From: an uncultured Endozoicomonas sp.
GTDB taxonomy: Bacteria > Pseudomonadota > Gammaproteobacteria > Pseudomonadales > Endozoicomonadaceae
DNA length: 64,000 nt
Reading direction: 5' to 3'
Assembly (NCBI RefSeq): GCF_947495845.1
Contig: NZ_CANMAO010000017.1
Coordinates: 1 to 64,000 of the forward strand
This document shows positions 1 through 9,825 of the stretch, piece by piece (position 1 is the stretch's first letter; each line of letters begins with the position of its first letter). Below the pieces are notes generated by a model. It was not told where the DNA came from. It did not search any database and was given only the letters and a program-made list of their open reading frames with translations. The position numbers were made by a program, and so were the translations under genes.

Positions 1-36
1 TTGCGATTCCGGAATAAGTAAAACTGGCTAGAAGCC

Positions 37-1902
37 TTGGTGCTGTTGACTGGAATCACTTCAGCGGGAATTGCTGACTATTACAAAGGCAAACCTACCG
101 CCAAGCATGGTCTGGTTCGGGTAGCGACGCTGGTTAACCAGGCTCGTGATGAGGTGACCAACAGTGTGCTGGTGGATAATGGCGACCTGATTCAGGGTTC
201 CCCTATGGGTGACTATATGGCAGCCAAAGGCTTGAACCCCAAGGATGTTCATCCGGTTTACAAGGCAATGAATCTGCTGGATTATGATGTTGGCAACATA
301 GGGAATCATGAATTCAACTATGGCCTCTACTTCCTTAACGAAGCCGTCAATGACGCTAACTTCCCTTATATCTGCTCCAACGTTGTCGATGCCAAAACCG
401 GCAAGCCTATCTTCCAGCCATACATTATCAAAGATCAGTCGTTCAAAGACTCCGACGGTAAAATGCAAACCATTCAGGTAGGCTACATTGGCTTTGTACC
501 GCCTCAGGTGATGCAGTGGGATAAGAAAAATCTCGAAGGTAAGGTGATTGCTGAGGATATTCTTGAAGCCGCCAAAAAATACGTACCGGAAATGAAGAAG
601 AAGGGGGCAGATGTCGTCATTGCCATTCCTCATTCTGGCCTGAGCTCTGAGCCTTATAAGGCAATGGCTGAAAACTCGGTGTACTTCCTGTCGGAAGTGG
701 AAGGCATTAACGCCATCATGTTTGGTCATGCTCACGCTGTGTTCCCGGGCAAAGGCTTTGAAAAAATTCCGGGCGTTGATCTGGAAAAAGGCACCATCAA
801 TGGCGTACCTTCCGTTATGCCAGGCCGCTGGGGCAGTCATCTGGGAATGGTTGATCTGACGTTGGATGACGCGAGTGGTGATTGGGAAGTGGTTTCCGGT
901 AAAGCCTCTGTGCGTCCAATTTTCGACCGTGCTTCCGGCAAGCCAACGGTTGAAGCGGATGCTGAGCTGGTTGCCAGTATAAAAGCTGAGCATGAAGGCA
1001 CTCAGGATTTTGTCAATCAGCCAATTGGTAAAGCGTCCGATGTGATGTACAGCTTCCTGGCACTGGTTCAGGACGATCCAACGGTTCAGATCGTCAATAA
1101 TGCCCAGATCGATTACGTGGAGCGTTTCATTCAGGGTGATCCGGATCTGGAAGGTGTTCCTGTGCTTTCAGCGGCTGCGCCTTTCAAAGCAGGTGGTCGT
1201 AGAGATGACCCATCCGGCTACACCGAAGTGGAATCCGGTACTCTGACGTTTAGTAATGCCGCGGATTTGTACCTGTACCCGAATACACTGGTGGCACTGA
1301 AAGTCACTGGTAAAGAGGTGAAGGCGTGGCTGGAGCGTGCAGCTGGTCAATTCAACCAGATTGATGTGAACAGCACTGAGCACCAGTCTCTGTTGAACTG
1401 GGATACGTTCCGCACCTATAACTTCGACGTTATTGACGGCGTTGAGTATCAGATCGATGTTTCCAAGCCTGCCCGCTATAACGAGAAAGGTGAGCTGGCT
1501 AACGACACTCATCGAATAATCGGCCTGAGCTATCAAGGGAAACCGGTGAAAGATGATCAGCCGTTTATTATTGCAACTAATAATTATCGTGCCTATGGCG
1601 GTGGTAACTTCGCAGGTACCGGTGAAGATTATATTGTGTTTGCTTCTCCCGATGAAAATCGTACGATTTTGTCTAACTACATTTCGGCTCAGACCAAGGA
1701 AAAGGGTCAGGTTATTCCGAGTGCGGATAATAACTGGCGTCTGGCTCCCATCAAGTCTGACAAGAAATTGAATGTCACCTTTGAAACCTCTCCATCAGAG
1801 AAGGCTAGCCAGTTTATTCAGGCTAAATCAGCATACGATGTGAAGAAGGTTGGAATGGACGACAACGGTTTTGCACTTTATCAGATTAATCTGATTCGCT
1901 AA
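37..1902 (+). CDS. cpdB: 2',3'-cyclic-nucleotide 2'-phosphodiesterase/3'-nucleotidase, 5' end damaged
   Basis: The protein matches the periplasmic CpdB family from about residue 14 to its end. CpdB hydrolyses 2',3'-cyclic nucleotides and 3'-nucleotides to nucleosides for salvage. Metallophosphatase motifs are visible in order: [15 protein letters not shown] and GHAHAVFPG, then the C-terminal nucleotide-binding part with LYLYPNTL and [10 protein letters not shown]. The start is wrong for the family. There is no signal peptide, and the first metal-ligand motif (D-L-H in CpdB, just before the DYYK block) reads TGIT here. An in-frame TAA at 19-21 prevents upstream extension, and the only available start is a TTG at 37. 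The gene is therefore probably a 5'-truncated remnant or carries an upstream lesion or sequence error, and if translated would stay in the cytoplasm. It converges on apt across a shared terminator. Confidence 0.85.
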   Translation: MVLLTGITSAGIADYYKGKPTAKHGLVRVATLVNQARDEVTNSVLVDNGDLIQGSPMGDYMAAKGLNPKDVHPVYKAMNLLDYDVGNIGNHEFNYGLYFLNEAVNDANFPYICSNVVDAKTGKPIFQPYIIKDQSFKDSDGKMQTIQVGYIGFVPPQVMQWDKKNLEGKVIAEDILEAAKKYVPEMKKKGADVVIAIPHSGLSSEPYKAMAENSVYFLSEVEGINAIMFGHAHAVFPGKGFEKIPGVDLEKGTINGVPSVMPGRWGSHLGMVDLTLDDASGDWEVVSGKASVRPIFDRASGKPTVEADAELVASIKAEHEGTQDFVNQPIGKASDVMYSFLALVQDDPTVQIVNNAQIDYVERFIQGDPDLEGVPVLSAAAPFKAGGRRDDPSGYTEVESGTLTFSNAADLYLYPNTLVALKVTGKEVKAWLERAAGQFNQIDVNSTEHQSLLNWDTFRTYNFDVIDGVEYQIDVSKPARYNEKGELANDTHRIIGLSYQGKPVKDDQPFIIATNNYRAYGGGNFAGTGEDYIVFASPDENRTILSNYISAQTKEKGQVIPSADNNWRLAPIKSDKKLNVTFETSPSEKASQFIQAKSAYDVKKVGMDDNGFALYQINLIR

Positions 1903-1910
1903 GAAACAAA

Positions 1911-1937
1911 AAAAGGGGCTTTGAAGCCCCTTTTCTT
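1911..1937. terminator. bidirectional intrinsic terminator between cpdB and apt
   Basis: A ten-base-pair stem (AAAAGGGGCT, loop TTGA, AGCCCCTTTT) is flanked by A-rich and T-rich tracts. It lies between two convergent genes and can serve both. Confidence 0.85.
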
Positions 1938-1968
1938 TACCTGGAATAAACGTCAATTCAAGTGAGGT

Positions 1969-2562
1969 TTATTCACCTTCAAACTGACACAATGAATAGG
2001 TGGCAATGCCCGCCTGATTCAATCTGTCTGCACCTTTCAAATCAGGTAGGTTGATAATGGCGGCCGCTTCCAGCGTGCTTGCTCCTGCCTTTCTCAGCAG
2101 TTCATCCGCCGCTAACAGCGTTCCACCGGTGGCGATCAGGTCATCAACCAGAAGGACCTTTTCACCGGCCTTAACTGAGTCGTCATGCATCTCCAGTGTC
2201 GCCTTTCCGTACTCCAAATCGTATTCAACGCTTAAGGTGATTCCTGGCAGCTTTCCTTTCTTGCGGAAAAGAATCAGTGGCTTATTCATCAGGTAAGACA
2301 GCGTAGAACCCATAAGAAAGCCACGGGCATCCAGAGCGCCGATACGATCAAATTCTTTCTGCTCATAGCGTTTTACCAGAACGTCTACGGTCTTACGCCA
2401 AGCTTCAGGGTTTTCAAACAGAGTGGTGATGTCTCTGAACAGGATGCCTTCATGGGGCCAGTTCGGAATGGTTCTGATCTGTGACTGAAGATAGTCCTGA
2501 ACGGGTAAGGAGCCATCAGCGGATAAAGAGTCCTGAACGTCGGAGGTTTCGTTCGTATGCAT
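1969..2562 (-). CDS. apt: adenine phosphoribosyltransferase
   Basis: APT converts adenine plus PRPP to AMP in the cytoplasmic purine salvage pathway. The PRPP-binding loop is clear as VLLVDDLIATGGT near residues 135-150. The segments FRDITTLFENP and LDARGFLMGS are typical of APT rather than hypoxanthine or xanthine enzymes. The protein is 197 residues, about 15-20 longer than many APTs because of an N-terminal extension; the family core begins near the VQDYLQSQIRTIPNWP segment, so an internal start cannot be excluded. It lies beside cpdB, also a nucleotide-salvage gene, but on the opposite strand. Confidence 0.93.
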   Translation of the reverse strand: MHTNETSDVQDSLSADGSLPVQDYLQSQIRTIPNWPHEGILFRDITTLFENPEAWRKTVDVLVKRYEQKEFDRIGALDARGFLMGSTLSYLMNKPLILFRKKGKLPGITLSVEYDLEYGKATLEMHDDSVKAGEKVLLVDDLIATGGTLLAADELLRKAGASTLEAAAIINLPDLKGADRLNQAGIATYSLCQFEGE

Positions 2563-2589
2563 GTCTTTTTTTGGGCGGAATGAAATGAT

Positions 2590-2613
2590 AAGAAGCTACC
2601 ATGGTAGCTTCTT
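2590..2613. terminator. 24-bp perfect palindrome between fnr and apt
   Basis: The bases form a perfect 24-bp inverted repeat centred on CCATGG (arm AAGAAGCTACCA). It sits 13 bases after the fnr stop on the minus strand and 28 bases before apt. The following minus-strand bases (ATCATTTCATT) are only mildly T-rich, so it could be a weak fnr terminator or a protein-binding operator before apt. Confidence 0.5.
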
Positions 2614-2625
2614 GCGAGAATAAAG

Positions 2626-3384
2626 TCAGGCGCCGGTGGCGATCTGATTTACATCGATGTTCTTGCCACCGGCCAGAGAGCAAAGCTCAACCGGGTTGTG
2701 GATTTCAATCTCTTTGCCCACCGCAGAAATCATTCCACTTTTTTGGAATCGGGTGAATACACGACTCACCGTTTCTACAGCCAGTCCAAGGTAATTACCC
2801 ATTTCGTTGCGGGACATGGACAGGCGGAACGACTGTGATGAAAAACCACGGCGTCGGAAACGGCTGGCCAGATTGATCAGGAAAGTCGCAATACGTTCAT
2901 CGGCGTTTTTCTTGGAGAGCAGCATCATCATCTGCTGGTCTTCACGGATGCGTTTACTCATAAGGCGCATCATGTGACGACGAAGTTCAGGGAACTGATC
3001 AGAGAGTGTTTCCAGTTGCTCGAAAGGAATCTCACAGATCATGGTGGTTTCCATGGCCTGTGCTGATACCGGGTAGGCATCAGTGTCCATACCGCTCAAA
3101 CCAAGTACTTCGCTGGGCAGGTAGAAGCCGGTGATCTGTTCTTCACCTTCGTTTGTGGCGGTGTAGGTTTTGATAGCGCCGGAACGAACGGCGTAGAGGC
3201 TGTCAAAAGGATCACCTTCAAGGAACAGGTGCTCGCCTTTTTTCAATGGACGCCCACGCTTGATGATGTGATCAAGCTGGTCAATATCCTTGATGCTGAG
3301 TGCCAGTGGCAGGCACAGCGAACTTAGACTGCAGTCTCTGCAGGCAACATGGCTGGGCTGTCGGACGCTGGGCTTTGACGTCAT
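2626..3384 (-). CDS. fnr: oxygen-sensing transcriptional regulator FNR/ANR
   Basis: This is an FNR-type member of the CRP family, which dimerises when its [4Fe-4S] cluster is intact and switches on anaerobic and microaerobic genes. The N-terminal cysteine cluster C-x2-C-x5-C ([13 protein letters not shown], about residues 19-28) and a further Cys in MICEIPFEQ (about residue 110) are the expected four ligands. A cyclic-nucleotide-like beta roll follows, then a helix-turn-helix ([19 protein letters not shown]) with the E-T-V-S-R recognition helix that reads TTGAT half sites. Length 252 is normal. Neighbours hemN and the cco genes are classic FNR targets. A near-consensus FNR box lies 147 bases upstream, suggesting autoregulation. 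Confidence 0.95.
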   Translation of the reverse strand: MTSKPSVRQPSHVACRDCSLSSLCLPLALSIKDIDQLDHIIKRGRPLKKGEHLFLEGDPFDSLYAVRSGAIKTYTATNEGEEQITGFYLPSEVLGLSGMDTDAYPVSAQAMETTMICEIPFEQLETLSDQFPELRRHMMRLMSKRIREDQQMMMLLSKKNADERIATFLINLASRFRRRGFSSQSFRLSMSRNEMGNYLGLAVETVSRVFTRFQKSGMISAVGKEIEIHNPVELCSLAGGKNIDVNQIATGA

Positions 3385-3530
3385 TGAGAGGCCTCAAAGT
3401 CGTATTTGCAAGATTTAACACTATTGTAAGGAAAATGTTATCACTGAGACAATCTGGCAAATACTTATAAATTAACAGTCATTTGGGGTTCACCCCATTA
3501 CTTTATTGAACAATATTCGACCATAAAAAC

Positions 3531-3544
3531 TTGATATAGATCAT
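3531..3544. promoter_or_regulatory. candidate FNR box upstream of fnr
   Basis: TTGAT-ATAG-ATCAT matches the FNR consensus TTGAT-N4-ATCAA at nine of ten defined bases with the correct spacer. It lies in the fnr upstream region, far from hemN, so FNR autoregulation is the simplest reading. Confidence 0.6.
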
Positions 3545-3696
3545 CTTACGGCTGGAAGGGGATTTTGCACTGATGTTTTGATTAAATCAATGTGAGTATT
3601 TATGCCGATAGGTGATCTTCAGTAGGAGCTGTTGGGCAGGTGTTGTGTAGGTGTTGTGTAGGTGGGAAGAGGGTCAGATGTATTTCCGACCCTTCT

Positions 3697-3857
3697 AAGT
3701 ACCCGGCCATATGGAATCGAATATTTCTGGCTTGTTGATCAGGTTCTCTGCAAGGCGCAACGGCGGGAGCATAGCGAGCTATGTGACCAGAGTTGCAACG
3801 CAGTAAGAGGGTCTGATCAATGAGTCAGAAAATATGATTTTATATGGTTGGGTACTT
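3697..3857. repeat. 161-bp MITE-like inverted-repeat element, copy 1
   Basis: The element begins AAGTACCC and ends GGGTACTT, with imperfect terminal inverted repeats of about 32 bp ending at the TTTCTG/CAGAAA boundary. Inside are further complementary arms (TTGATCAG/CTGATCAA) around a central segment with GGGAGCATAGC and GCTATGTGACC. A 162-bp relative lies at 13545-13706 in the opposite orientation. No ORF is carried. It abuts the hemN stop codon, so its hairpins may also end hemN transcription. Confidence 0.8.
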
Positions 3858-3862
3858 ATACG

Positions 3863-5260
3863 TCATATGACTTTTGAATAAAGCGGCTTTTCTTTCATTT
3901 CGGGTTGGTTCAGATAATAGTCAAACTGCATACAAATATTACGAATCAGCAGTTTGCCACTTGGCGACACTTTAAGTTTGTTGTCATTGAAGAGGCTCAG
4001 CAGTCCATCGTTCAACATGGGCTCTAGCCTTTCCAGCTCCTGATGGAAATAGTCTCTAAAGTTGATGCCAAACTGTTTTTCAATCTTGTCGAACTCAAGC
4101 TCAAACTGGCAAATAAGCTGGGTAATCACCGCCTGACGAATTTTATCATCATCCGTCATTTGCAGGCCACGAACAGTGGGTAACTGGTTTTTATCCAGCG
4201 CGCCGTAGTATTGCGCTTCTTCTGTGGAATTTTGAATGTAAGTGTCGCCTACCTGACTGATAGACGAAATACCCATACCGACCAAGTCACAATGACTGTG
4301 GGTGGTGTAACCCTGAAAGTTTCTGTGAAGAGTCCCGTCTTCCTGGGCAATGGCAAGGTCATCATCCGGCAGGGCGAAGTGATCCATGCCGATATAGACA
4401 TAGCCTTGTTCGAGTAACCTTTCTGTGGATTTCTGGAGAATCTCCAGTTTCATTTCCGGGGCTGGCAGATCCGCATCATTGATGCGTCGCTGTGGTTTGA
4501 AACGGTGTGGTAAATGGGCATAGTTGAACAAAGACAGACGATCCGGTGCCATGTCGATAACCCGATCAATGGTGTTCATAAAGCTATCGGTGTTCTGAAA
4601 TGGCAGGCCGTAAATCAAATCCATATGAACGGACTGGAAAGCCATCACCCGAGAGGCATCCAGAATGGATTGAATCATGCTTTCTGGCTGCACACGATTA
4701 ACGGCTGCCTGAACCTTCGGATCAAGGTCCTGAACACCCATGCTGATGCGGTTGAAACCTTGATCTCGTAACGTTCCCATCATTGACCAGTCCACTTCTC
4801 TTGGATCCAGCTCAATGGAGTAATCGGCGAACTCACTGTCCATTAAATTAAAGTGCTTTCTGATGTGGTTCATCAAGTCGGTAATCTGTTTTTCGCTCAG
4901 GAAAGTCGGTGTGCCGCCACCAAAGTGCAGTTGTTCTACTCGTTGTTCAGGGCTGTAGAGTGCAGCCTGCATTTCAATTTCTTTGTACAGGTAATCCAGA
5001 TATACGTCAGCGCGATCACGGTGCTTAGTGACAATTTTATTACAGGCGCAGTAATAGCAAATATGGGAGCAGAACGGGATATGGAAATAAAGCGACAGTG
5101 GTTTAATTTGTTCAGCACTGTAGCGGGCATTGTTCTCATATTTCTGGATATCGAACTGACTGTCGAACTGCACGGCTGTGGGATAGGAAGTGTAACGGGG
5201 GCCTGACCCGTTGTATCGTTGAATCAGGTTCTGATCCCAGATAGGAGTGCTATTCATCAT
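3863..5260 (-). CDS. hemN: oxygen-independent coproporphyrinogen III oxidase
   Basis: HemN is a radical-SAM enzyme that oxidatively decarboxylates coproporphyrinogen III to protoporphyrinogen IX without oxygen, supplying haem at low oxygen. The cluster motif is FCSHICYYCACN near residue 65 (C-x3-C-x2-C plus the extra Cys of true HemN), followed by FGGGTPTFL. The family's N-terminal signature RYNGSGPRYTSYPTA is present, which separates it from HemW-like proteins. Length about 465 is normal. The open frame begins at an upstream TTG (5269); the first ATG at 5260 has a GAG a few bases before it and is preferred. It sits between fnr and the cco assembly genes, the usual microaerobic neighbourhood. 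Confidence 0.95.
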   Translation of the reverse strand: MMNSTPIWDQNLIQRYNGSGPRYTSYPTAVQFDSQFDIQKYENNARYSAEQIKPLSLYFHIPFCSHICYYCACNKIVTKHRDRADVYLDYLYKEIEMQAALYSPEQRVEQLHFGGGTPTFLSEKQITDLMNHIRKHFNLMDSEFADYSIELDPREVDWSMMGTLRDQGFNRISMGVQDLDPKVQAAVNRVQPESMIQSILDASRVMAFQSVHMDLIYGLPFQNTDSFMNTIDRVIDMAPDRLSLFNYAHLPHRFKPQRRINDADLPAPEMKLEILQKSTERLLEQGYVYIGMDHFALPDDDLAIAQEDGTLHRNFQGYTTHSHCDLVGMGISSISQVGDTYIQNSTEEAQYYGALDKNQLPTVRGLQMTDDDKIRQAVITQLICQFELEFDKIEKQFGINFRDYFHQELERLEPMLNDGLLSLFNDNKLKVSPSGKLLIRNICMQFDYYLNQPEMKEKPLYSKVI

Positions 5261-5519
5261 CAGTCTCAATCTACATTTATTGGGTCATGGGTGCCGTCAG
5301 AGTTCTGGATAGTAAAGGCGTCTCGCGTCTCTATCGTGGGCAAACGGGCATAATGTTGGGTGTTATTTTAAAGGGCTGTGGCTCAGTGTTCTTTGATTCG
5401 TGTCAATAAGTATGAACCGAATTGTGATCGGGTTGTATTCGTATAACGGGTGTTGAAAATTTAATCAGGAGTAAGTCAAAGGAGGCGCATTATATACAGT
5501 TGAGAGTGAATAATCGAGA

Positions 5520-6230
5520 TTACATGGTCAAGTGATGAAGTGTGGCCATGACCCATTTCTGATGAGGGCCGGGCATTGACCAAAGCCCAAAAAGAATGAT
5601 GGTGATTCCGGCGAGATTACGAGTGAGGCTAGCTTGAATGATATCCACAAACTGTCGTGAAAATGCACCCAATAAGAAGACAGAGGGAATCGTTCCAAAG
5701 CCAAATGCTGCCATCAAAAGAGCGCCTTGAACAGGATCGCCCTGAGTAGCACTCCAGGCCAGTGTGCTGTACACCAATCCACAGGGTAACCAACCCCAGA
5801 GCAAACCAATGGCAAAGGCGTTTGGCGTATTTTTAATGGGGAGCAGAGCTTTGGCTTTGGGTTGAATATACTGCCACAGCTTACTGCCGGCGCGCTCGAG
5901 ATAGGTCAGCCCTCTCCACCAACCGGTGAGATAGAGCCCCATGGTAATCAACATGATGGCGGCAAAGTAACGAAGCGCCATTTTAACTTCGGGGCTGATG
6001 CCGCCCAGATACCAGCCAACACTGGCCAGCAATAGACCGGCAAAAGCATAACTGGTGACACGACCCAAGTGGTAAGTCAGCATCAGCCAGAAAATCTGTG
6101 CTTTCGATCGCCCAGACAGGGATAAGCTGAGAGCGGAAGTAATACCGCCACACATGCCAATGCAGTGGGCGCTGCCTAACAAACCCAAAACAAGGGCTGA
6201 AAGCAGAGTGGGCGCTTCATTGATAGTCAT
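5520..6230 (-). CDS. DsbD_2/TauE-SafE-like membrane protein of the cco cluster
   Basis: This 236-residue integral membrane protein has about six hydrophobic segments. Its N-terminal motif LGSAHCIGMCGGI (about residues 19-31), with two cysteines, is typical of the DsbD_2/UreH-like transmembrane family often annotated as 'sulfite exporter TauE/SafE'. Proteins of this family commonly follow ccoS in gammaproteobacterial cbb3 clusters and are suspected to act in copper or thiol handling during oxidase maturation; the exact role is not shown by sequence. It is 23 bases downstream of ccoS on the same strand and probably cotranscribed with ccoHIS. Confidence 0.8.
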   Translation of the reverse strand: MTINEAPTLLSALVLGLLGSAHCIGMCGGITSALSLSLSGRSKAQIFWLMLTYHLGRVTSYAFAGLLLASVGWYLGGISPEVKMALRYFAAIMLITMGLYLTGWWRGLTYLERAGSKLWQYIQPKAKALLPIKNTPNAFAIGLLWGWLPCGLVYSTLAWSATQGDPVQGALLMAAFGFGTIPSVFLLGAFSRQFVDIIQASLTRNLAGITIILFGLWSMPGPHQKWVMATLHHLTM

Positions 6231-6253
6231 GGTGATAGCTCGGTATCAACTAC

Positions 6254-6448
6254 TTATTGGTTATTATCAGAGGTGTTTGTTGTATCACTGTTTGATGATG
6301 ACTTTCTTTGAGGCTCATCAAAAAGAATGCTGTGAGCAGGCCCTTCAAGATCATCAAACTGACCATCATCTACAGCCCAGAAAAATATTTTGACCGCTAG
6401 CGCAATCAATACCAGTGCGATGGGGATTAAAATAATCAGGCTTTCCAT
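6254..6448 (-). CDS. ccoS: cbb3-type oxidase assembly protein CcoS
   Basis: CcoS is a small single-span membrane protein needed to insert cofactors into the cbb3 oxidase. The 64-residue product has one N-terminal transmembrane helix followed by the family signature FFWAVDDGQFDDLEGPA and a polar Ser/Asn-rich tail. It lies two bases after the ccoI stop on the same strand, in the conserved ccoHIS order. Confidence 0.95.
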   Translation of the reverse strand: MESLIILIPIALVLIALAVKIFFWAVDDGQFDDLEGPAHSILFDEPQRKSSSNSDTTNTSDNNQ

Positions 6449-6450
6449 AA

Positions 6451-8931
6451 TTAGACGACAGCCTCCTTGGTGAAAGTGTCAGCGTGCTGATTGCCTGATG
6501 AATGCGTTGGTTTCGCAGAACGGCTCAGACGCAGGGCGTTGGCAACGACGATCAGAGAACTGAGCGCCATACCGGTTGCCGCCATCCAGGGAGCAATCAT
6601 ACCCGCAGCGGCAAGCGGCAACGCCGCCAGATTATAACCCAGTGCCCAGGCAAGGTTCTGACCGATAATTCTACGGGTTTTGGTGGTCAGGTTAAAAGCA
6701 TCAGCCAATCGCTCCAGGTTGCCGGAGATCAACACCGCATCAGCGCTGGTGCGGGCAAGATCCGATGAGTTACCCATCGCCATTGAAATGTCGGCACCGG
6801 CCAGAACGGGAACATCGTTGATGCCATCGCCAACCATCAGCACTTTGTGGCTTTTGGACTGAAGGTTCTGAATATACGACAGCTTATCATCAGGGCTGCT
6901 TTCAGCCTGCCACTGGTTAATACCCAGAGATTCAGCAGTGTTGGCGACAATGCTTTCGGTGTCGCCACTGAGCAGGATGACAGTCTTACCCATTTTCTGC
7001 AGTCGTTTCACAGTGGCGGCAGCTTCCGGGCGAAGGCTATCGGTAATTCGGAACCAACATAGTGGTTTGTTGTCGTCTGCCAGCAGCAGCCATTTGCCGT
7101 CGGATTCCGGAGTTTTCAGTGTTGATTGCGGAAACGCAAAATCAGGGCGACCAATACGTAATTGCTGTTGATTGATCGTTCCTTCAATCCCCATGCCTAA
7201 ATGATTCTTTACTTCGCTGGCGGTAAAAGTCTGGCTGGTTATGGAGAAAGCCCTGGCAATGGGGTGTTCTGAATGGGCTTCCAGTGCGGCAGCCATGGCT
7301 GTCAGTTGATCCAGAGACTGGGTGCAGTCTTCAATAGGAATCACCTGAGTCAGTGAGAGCTCACCTTTTGTCAGGGTGCCGGTTTTATCAAAGATGACAT
7401 GATCAATAGTATGCAGACCTTCCAGAACATGCCCGCGAGTGACCAGCAAGCCCAGTTTGTGGAGATAACCGGTAGCTGCCGTGAGTGCTGCCGGTGTAGC
7501 CAGAGAAAGAGCGCAAGGACAGGTGACCACAAGCACCGAGAGCGTGATCCAGAAGGCATCTTCCGGTGCAACGCCACTCCAGCCCCAGTAAACGCAGATG
7601 GCAACCAGCAGAACAGCAGCAACAAACCATCCGGCCACTTTATCCGCCAGTTTAGCGATAGCAGGTTTATCCTGCTGCGCTCTTTGTAACAGTTTGATGA
7701 TGCTGGCAACACGGGTTTCATCGCCAATTTTGGTGACCTGAATCTCTACCGGGTGATCCACATTCAGGCTACTGCACAGCAACGTGTCGCCAGTTTGTTT
7801 TTCAATGGGCAGATATTCACCAGTAAGCATGGATTCATTCACGCTGGTGGAGCCGCTCAATAGAATACCATCCGCCGGAATCGCATCGCCGGGCAGTATT
7901 CTTACTTTGTCGTTTGGTTGTAGCTCGGAAACCGGTACCCGCACAAACTCACCGTCGATCTCTTTCAGACAGCTGGGCGGCATCAGGTTGGTCAGTGCTC
8001 TTGCAGCTCTCGCGGTTGCATGGCGTGCCCGCAGTTCCAGGTAGCGCCCGGTGAGCAGAAAGAAGGTAAACATGGAGACGGAGTCGTAATACACCTCGCC
8101 ATTGGCAAAGAATGTCGCCCACAGGCTGGCAAGGTAAGCACCACCAATGGCAATGGAGACCGGTACGTCCATGCCCAGATGGCGGGTTTTAATATTGCGC
8201 CACGCCGTTTTAAAGAAAGGTGCTGCCGCATAAAACACGACAGGTGTAGCAACCATTGCGCTGACCACCCGAAGCAGGTTGCGATACATTTCCGGCATAT
8301 CATTGCTGATGGCACCAGAATATAGCGCGATGGCGTACATCATCACCTGCATGGCCCCAAGGCCTGCTACCGCCAGTCGTCGTATAAAGGTACGGTTTTC
8401 CTGCTTCAGCATGGCTTCTTGGTGATCGGCACGCCATGGATATGCTTTGTAACCGATTCGATGGATAGCCAGAAGGATATCGCTCAGGGGAATTTGGTCG
8501 CTGTGCCATGTGACCTGAGCTTCATGGGTACTGAGATTTACAATCACTCGTTCAACACCATCCAAGGATTGCAGGTGGTTTTCCAGTAGCCATACACAGG
8601 CGGCGCAGGTAATGCCCTCAATCAGCAGATTGGCAACCAAACGACTATCGTCGCTTTTAGTATTATCTGCAGGCTGGACAAAGTCTTTCTGGATTTCCGG
8701 GCGATCATAAATTCGGAGCTCTTCCAGTATGCGCTGACTTAAGTCGGCAATTGGGTTGGCGCTCTCGGTGCGGTGTTGGTAGTAGTTTTCCAGCCCGCCA
8801 GCAATAATTGCCTCGGTAACGGCTTTGCAGCCGGGGCAGCACATGGGTTGCTGCTTGCCTTCAACTTCTGCAAAAAACACCACCGGCTCGGGTGCCGGCA
8901 GTGAGCAATGAAAGCATTGGGTTTTGCTCAT
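6451..8931 (-). CDS. ccoI: copper-translocating P-type ATPase CcoI/FixI
   Basis: CcoI is the inner-membrane P1B ATPase that exports copper needed for CuB of the cbb3 oxidase. In order are a Cys-rich N-terminus (CFHC, then CCPGC), a heavy-metal-associated domain with GITCAACVW, eight predicted helices with the ion-binding CPC in VVTCPCALS, the phosphorylation motif DKTGTLT and the hinge GDGINDVP. The frame is open to 9000, but the family start MSKTQCFHC corresponds to the ATG at 8931, which overlaps the ccoH stop by one base (TGATG), implying translational coupling. That start gives 826 residues, a normal length. Confidence 0.95.
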   Translation of the reverse strand: MSKTQCFHCSLPAPEPVVFFAEVEGKQQPMCCPGCKAVTEAIIAGGLENYYQHRTESANPIADLSQRILEELRIYDRPEIQKDFVQPADNTKSDDSRLVANLLIEGITCAACVWLLENHLQSLDGVERVIVNLSTHEAQVTWHSDQIPLSDILLAIHRIGYKAYPWRADHQEAMLKQENRTFIRRLAVAGLGAMQVMMYAIALYSGAISNDMPEMYRNLLRVVSAMVATPVVFYAAAPFFKTAWRNIKTRHLGMDVPVSIAIGGAYLASLWATFFANGEVYYDSVSMFTFFLLTGRYLELRARHATARAARALTNLMPPSCLKEIDGEFVRVPVSELQPNDKVRILPGDAIPADGILLSGSTSVNESMLTGEYLPIEKQTGDTLLCSSLNVDHPVEIQVTKIGDETRVASIIKLLQRAQQDKPAIAKLADKVAGWFVAAVLLVAICVYWGWSGVAPEDAFWITLSVLVVTCPCALSLATPAALTAATGYLHKLGLLVTRGHVLEGLHTIDHVIFDKTGTLTKGELSLTQVIPIEDCTQSLDQLTAMAAALEAHSEHPIARAFSITSQTFTASEVKNHLGMGIEGTINQQQLRIGRPDFAFPQSTLKTPESDGKWLLLADDNKPLCWFRITDSLRPEAAATVKRLQKMGKTVILLSGDTESIVANTAESLGINQWQAESSPDDKLSYIQNLQSKSHKVLMVGDGINDVPVLAGADISMAMGNSSDLARTSADAVLISGNLERLADAFNLTTKTRRIIGQNLAWALGYNLAALPLAAAGMIAPWMAATGMALSSLIVVANALRLSRSAKPTHSSGNQHADTFTKEAVV

Positions 8932-9491
8932 CAGATTTCCGGATTTTTCAAAGCTAAGGGTGTGCCCGGAGTCACCCGTGCTTCTTGAGTGATTTTCCAA
9001 CCGGTTTCATAGCCGACTTCCGGGATCAGCTCATCAAGTGTTTCCAGTTGCAGGTAATAACGACCAGACACCAACGCTTTCAGTTGACCAACATAAACAT
9101 GTGTTCCAGTATCAGAGCCCGCACCAAAAGAACGGTTAAGCAGAATCCGCTTATCTTTGTCTTTAAAAACCGGAGAAAGAAAGCTCATGCTTAACTGTCC
9201 AGGCCATTGTTCAGTGTCACCGGTCAGCTTGACTCGAACCTCACCGATCAAATCATCAATGGTGAGAATGCCTTCGATGTGTAAATCGGAGGCGTTGTGA
9301 ATCCGTGTCATGTCCTGATTAATGGATTTACCGTTTTTGTAATAATCATCAATCACAACACTGTCTTTATGGGTAAAGGCGGTGTAAACCTGAAAGCTGC
9401 CCCAGACAAAAGTGACCAGTAAAATACCAACGATGTACCAGGCCCAGGGTTCTCGGTACCAGGGGGTGAAGGGTTCTTTGAGATCAGTCAC
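8931..9491 (-). CDS. ccoH: cbb3 oxidase assembly protein CcoH/FixH
   Basis: FixH-family proteins are membrane-anchored factors required to stabilise the maturing cbb3 oxidase and to work with CcoI. The 186-residue product has a short cytoplasmic N-terminus (PWYREPWAWYIVG), one transmembrane helix at about residues 17-37, then the family motif DDYYKNGKSINQD and a periplasmic beta-rich domain. Its stop overlaps the ccoI start. In relatives ccoG lies directly upstream; here about 7 kb of other genes intervene, so ccoH must use its own promoter in 9492-9825. No convincing FNR box was seen there. Confidence 0.92.
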   Translation of the reverse strand: MTDLKEPFTPWYREPWAWYIVGILLVTFVWGSFQVYTAFTHKDSVVIDDYYKNGKSINQDMTRIHNASDLHIEGILTIDDLIGEVRVKLTGDTEQWPGQLSMSFLSPVFKDKDKRILLNRSFGAGSDTGTHVYVGQLKALVSGRYYLQLETLDELIPEVGYETGWKITQEARVTPGTPLALKNPEI

Positions 9492-9825
9492 GAAACAGCT
9501 TCCTGAGTGTTTATTGTCTTTGCGTGATCCGGAAGGCAGGAGCTCCGGGTATATCCCGTCCTGTGGGAGTGGCCGGTGGTTGGATTCTTATAAACACCGG
9601 TCAGTGAGTATAAGCACGTAGAATATAGATTGTTCGCTTTTATTTCCACAAGAATTGGTAAGCGAAATCAGTGTTTTAGTCTCAAACTGTATTTTATAAC
9701 TGATTGTAAAATAATGGGTTTTGAACAAATTGCTAAGAAAGTAGGAACTTTTTTTGGTACGAACGCTCAATAATAGGGTAGGGAGTAAAATCTTAATCAC
9801 TCTAACCTAGGATAAGGATATCAAG
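9492..9825. other. divergent intergenic region between ccoH and the PP2C gene
   Basis: This 334-base AT-rich spacer separates ccoH (minus) from the PP2C gene (plus) and must hold promoters for both. I see no ORF, repeat or FNR site. An AAGGAT ribosome-binding sequence lies just before the ATG at 9826. Confidence 0.5.

Noticed and set aside
61-993. 310-residue minus-strand ORF opposite cpdB
   Set aside because: The plus strand encodes a clear CpdB protein over the same bases.
3578-3590. TTGAT-TAA-ATCAA as a second FNR box
   Set aside because: Both half sites are perfect, but the spacer is three bases instead of four, which would misplace the FNR subunits. Not listed as a site.
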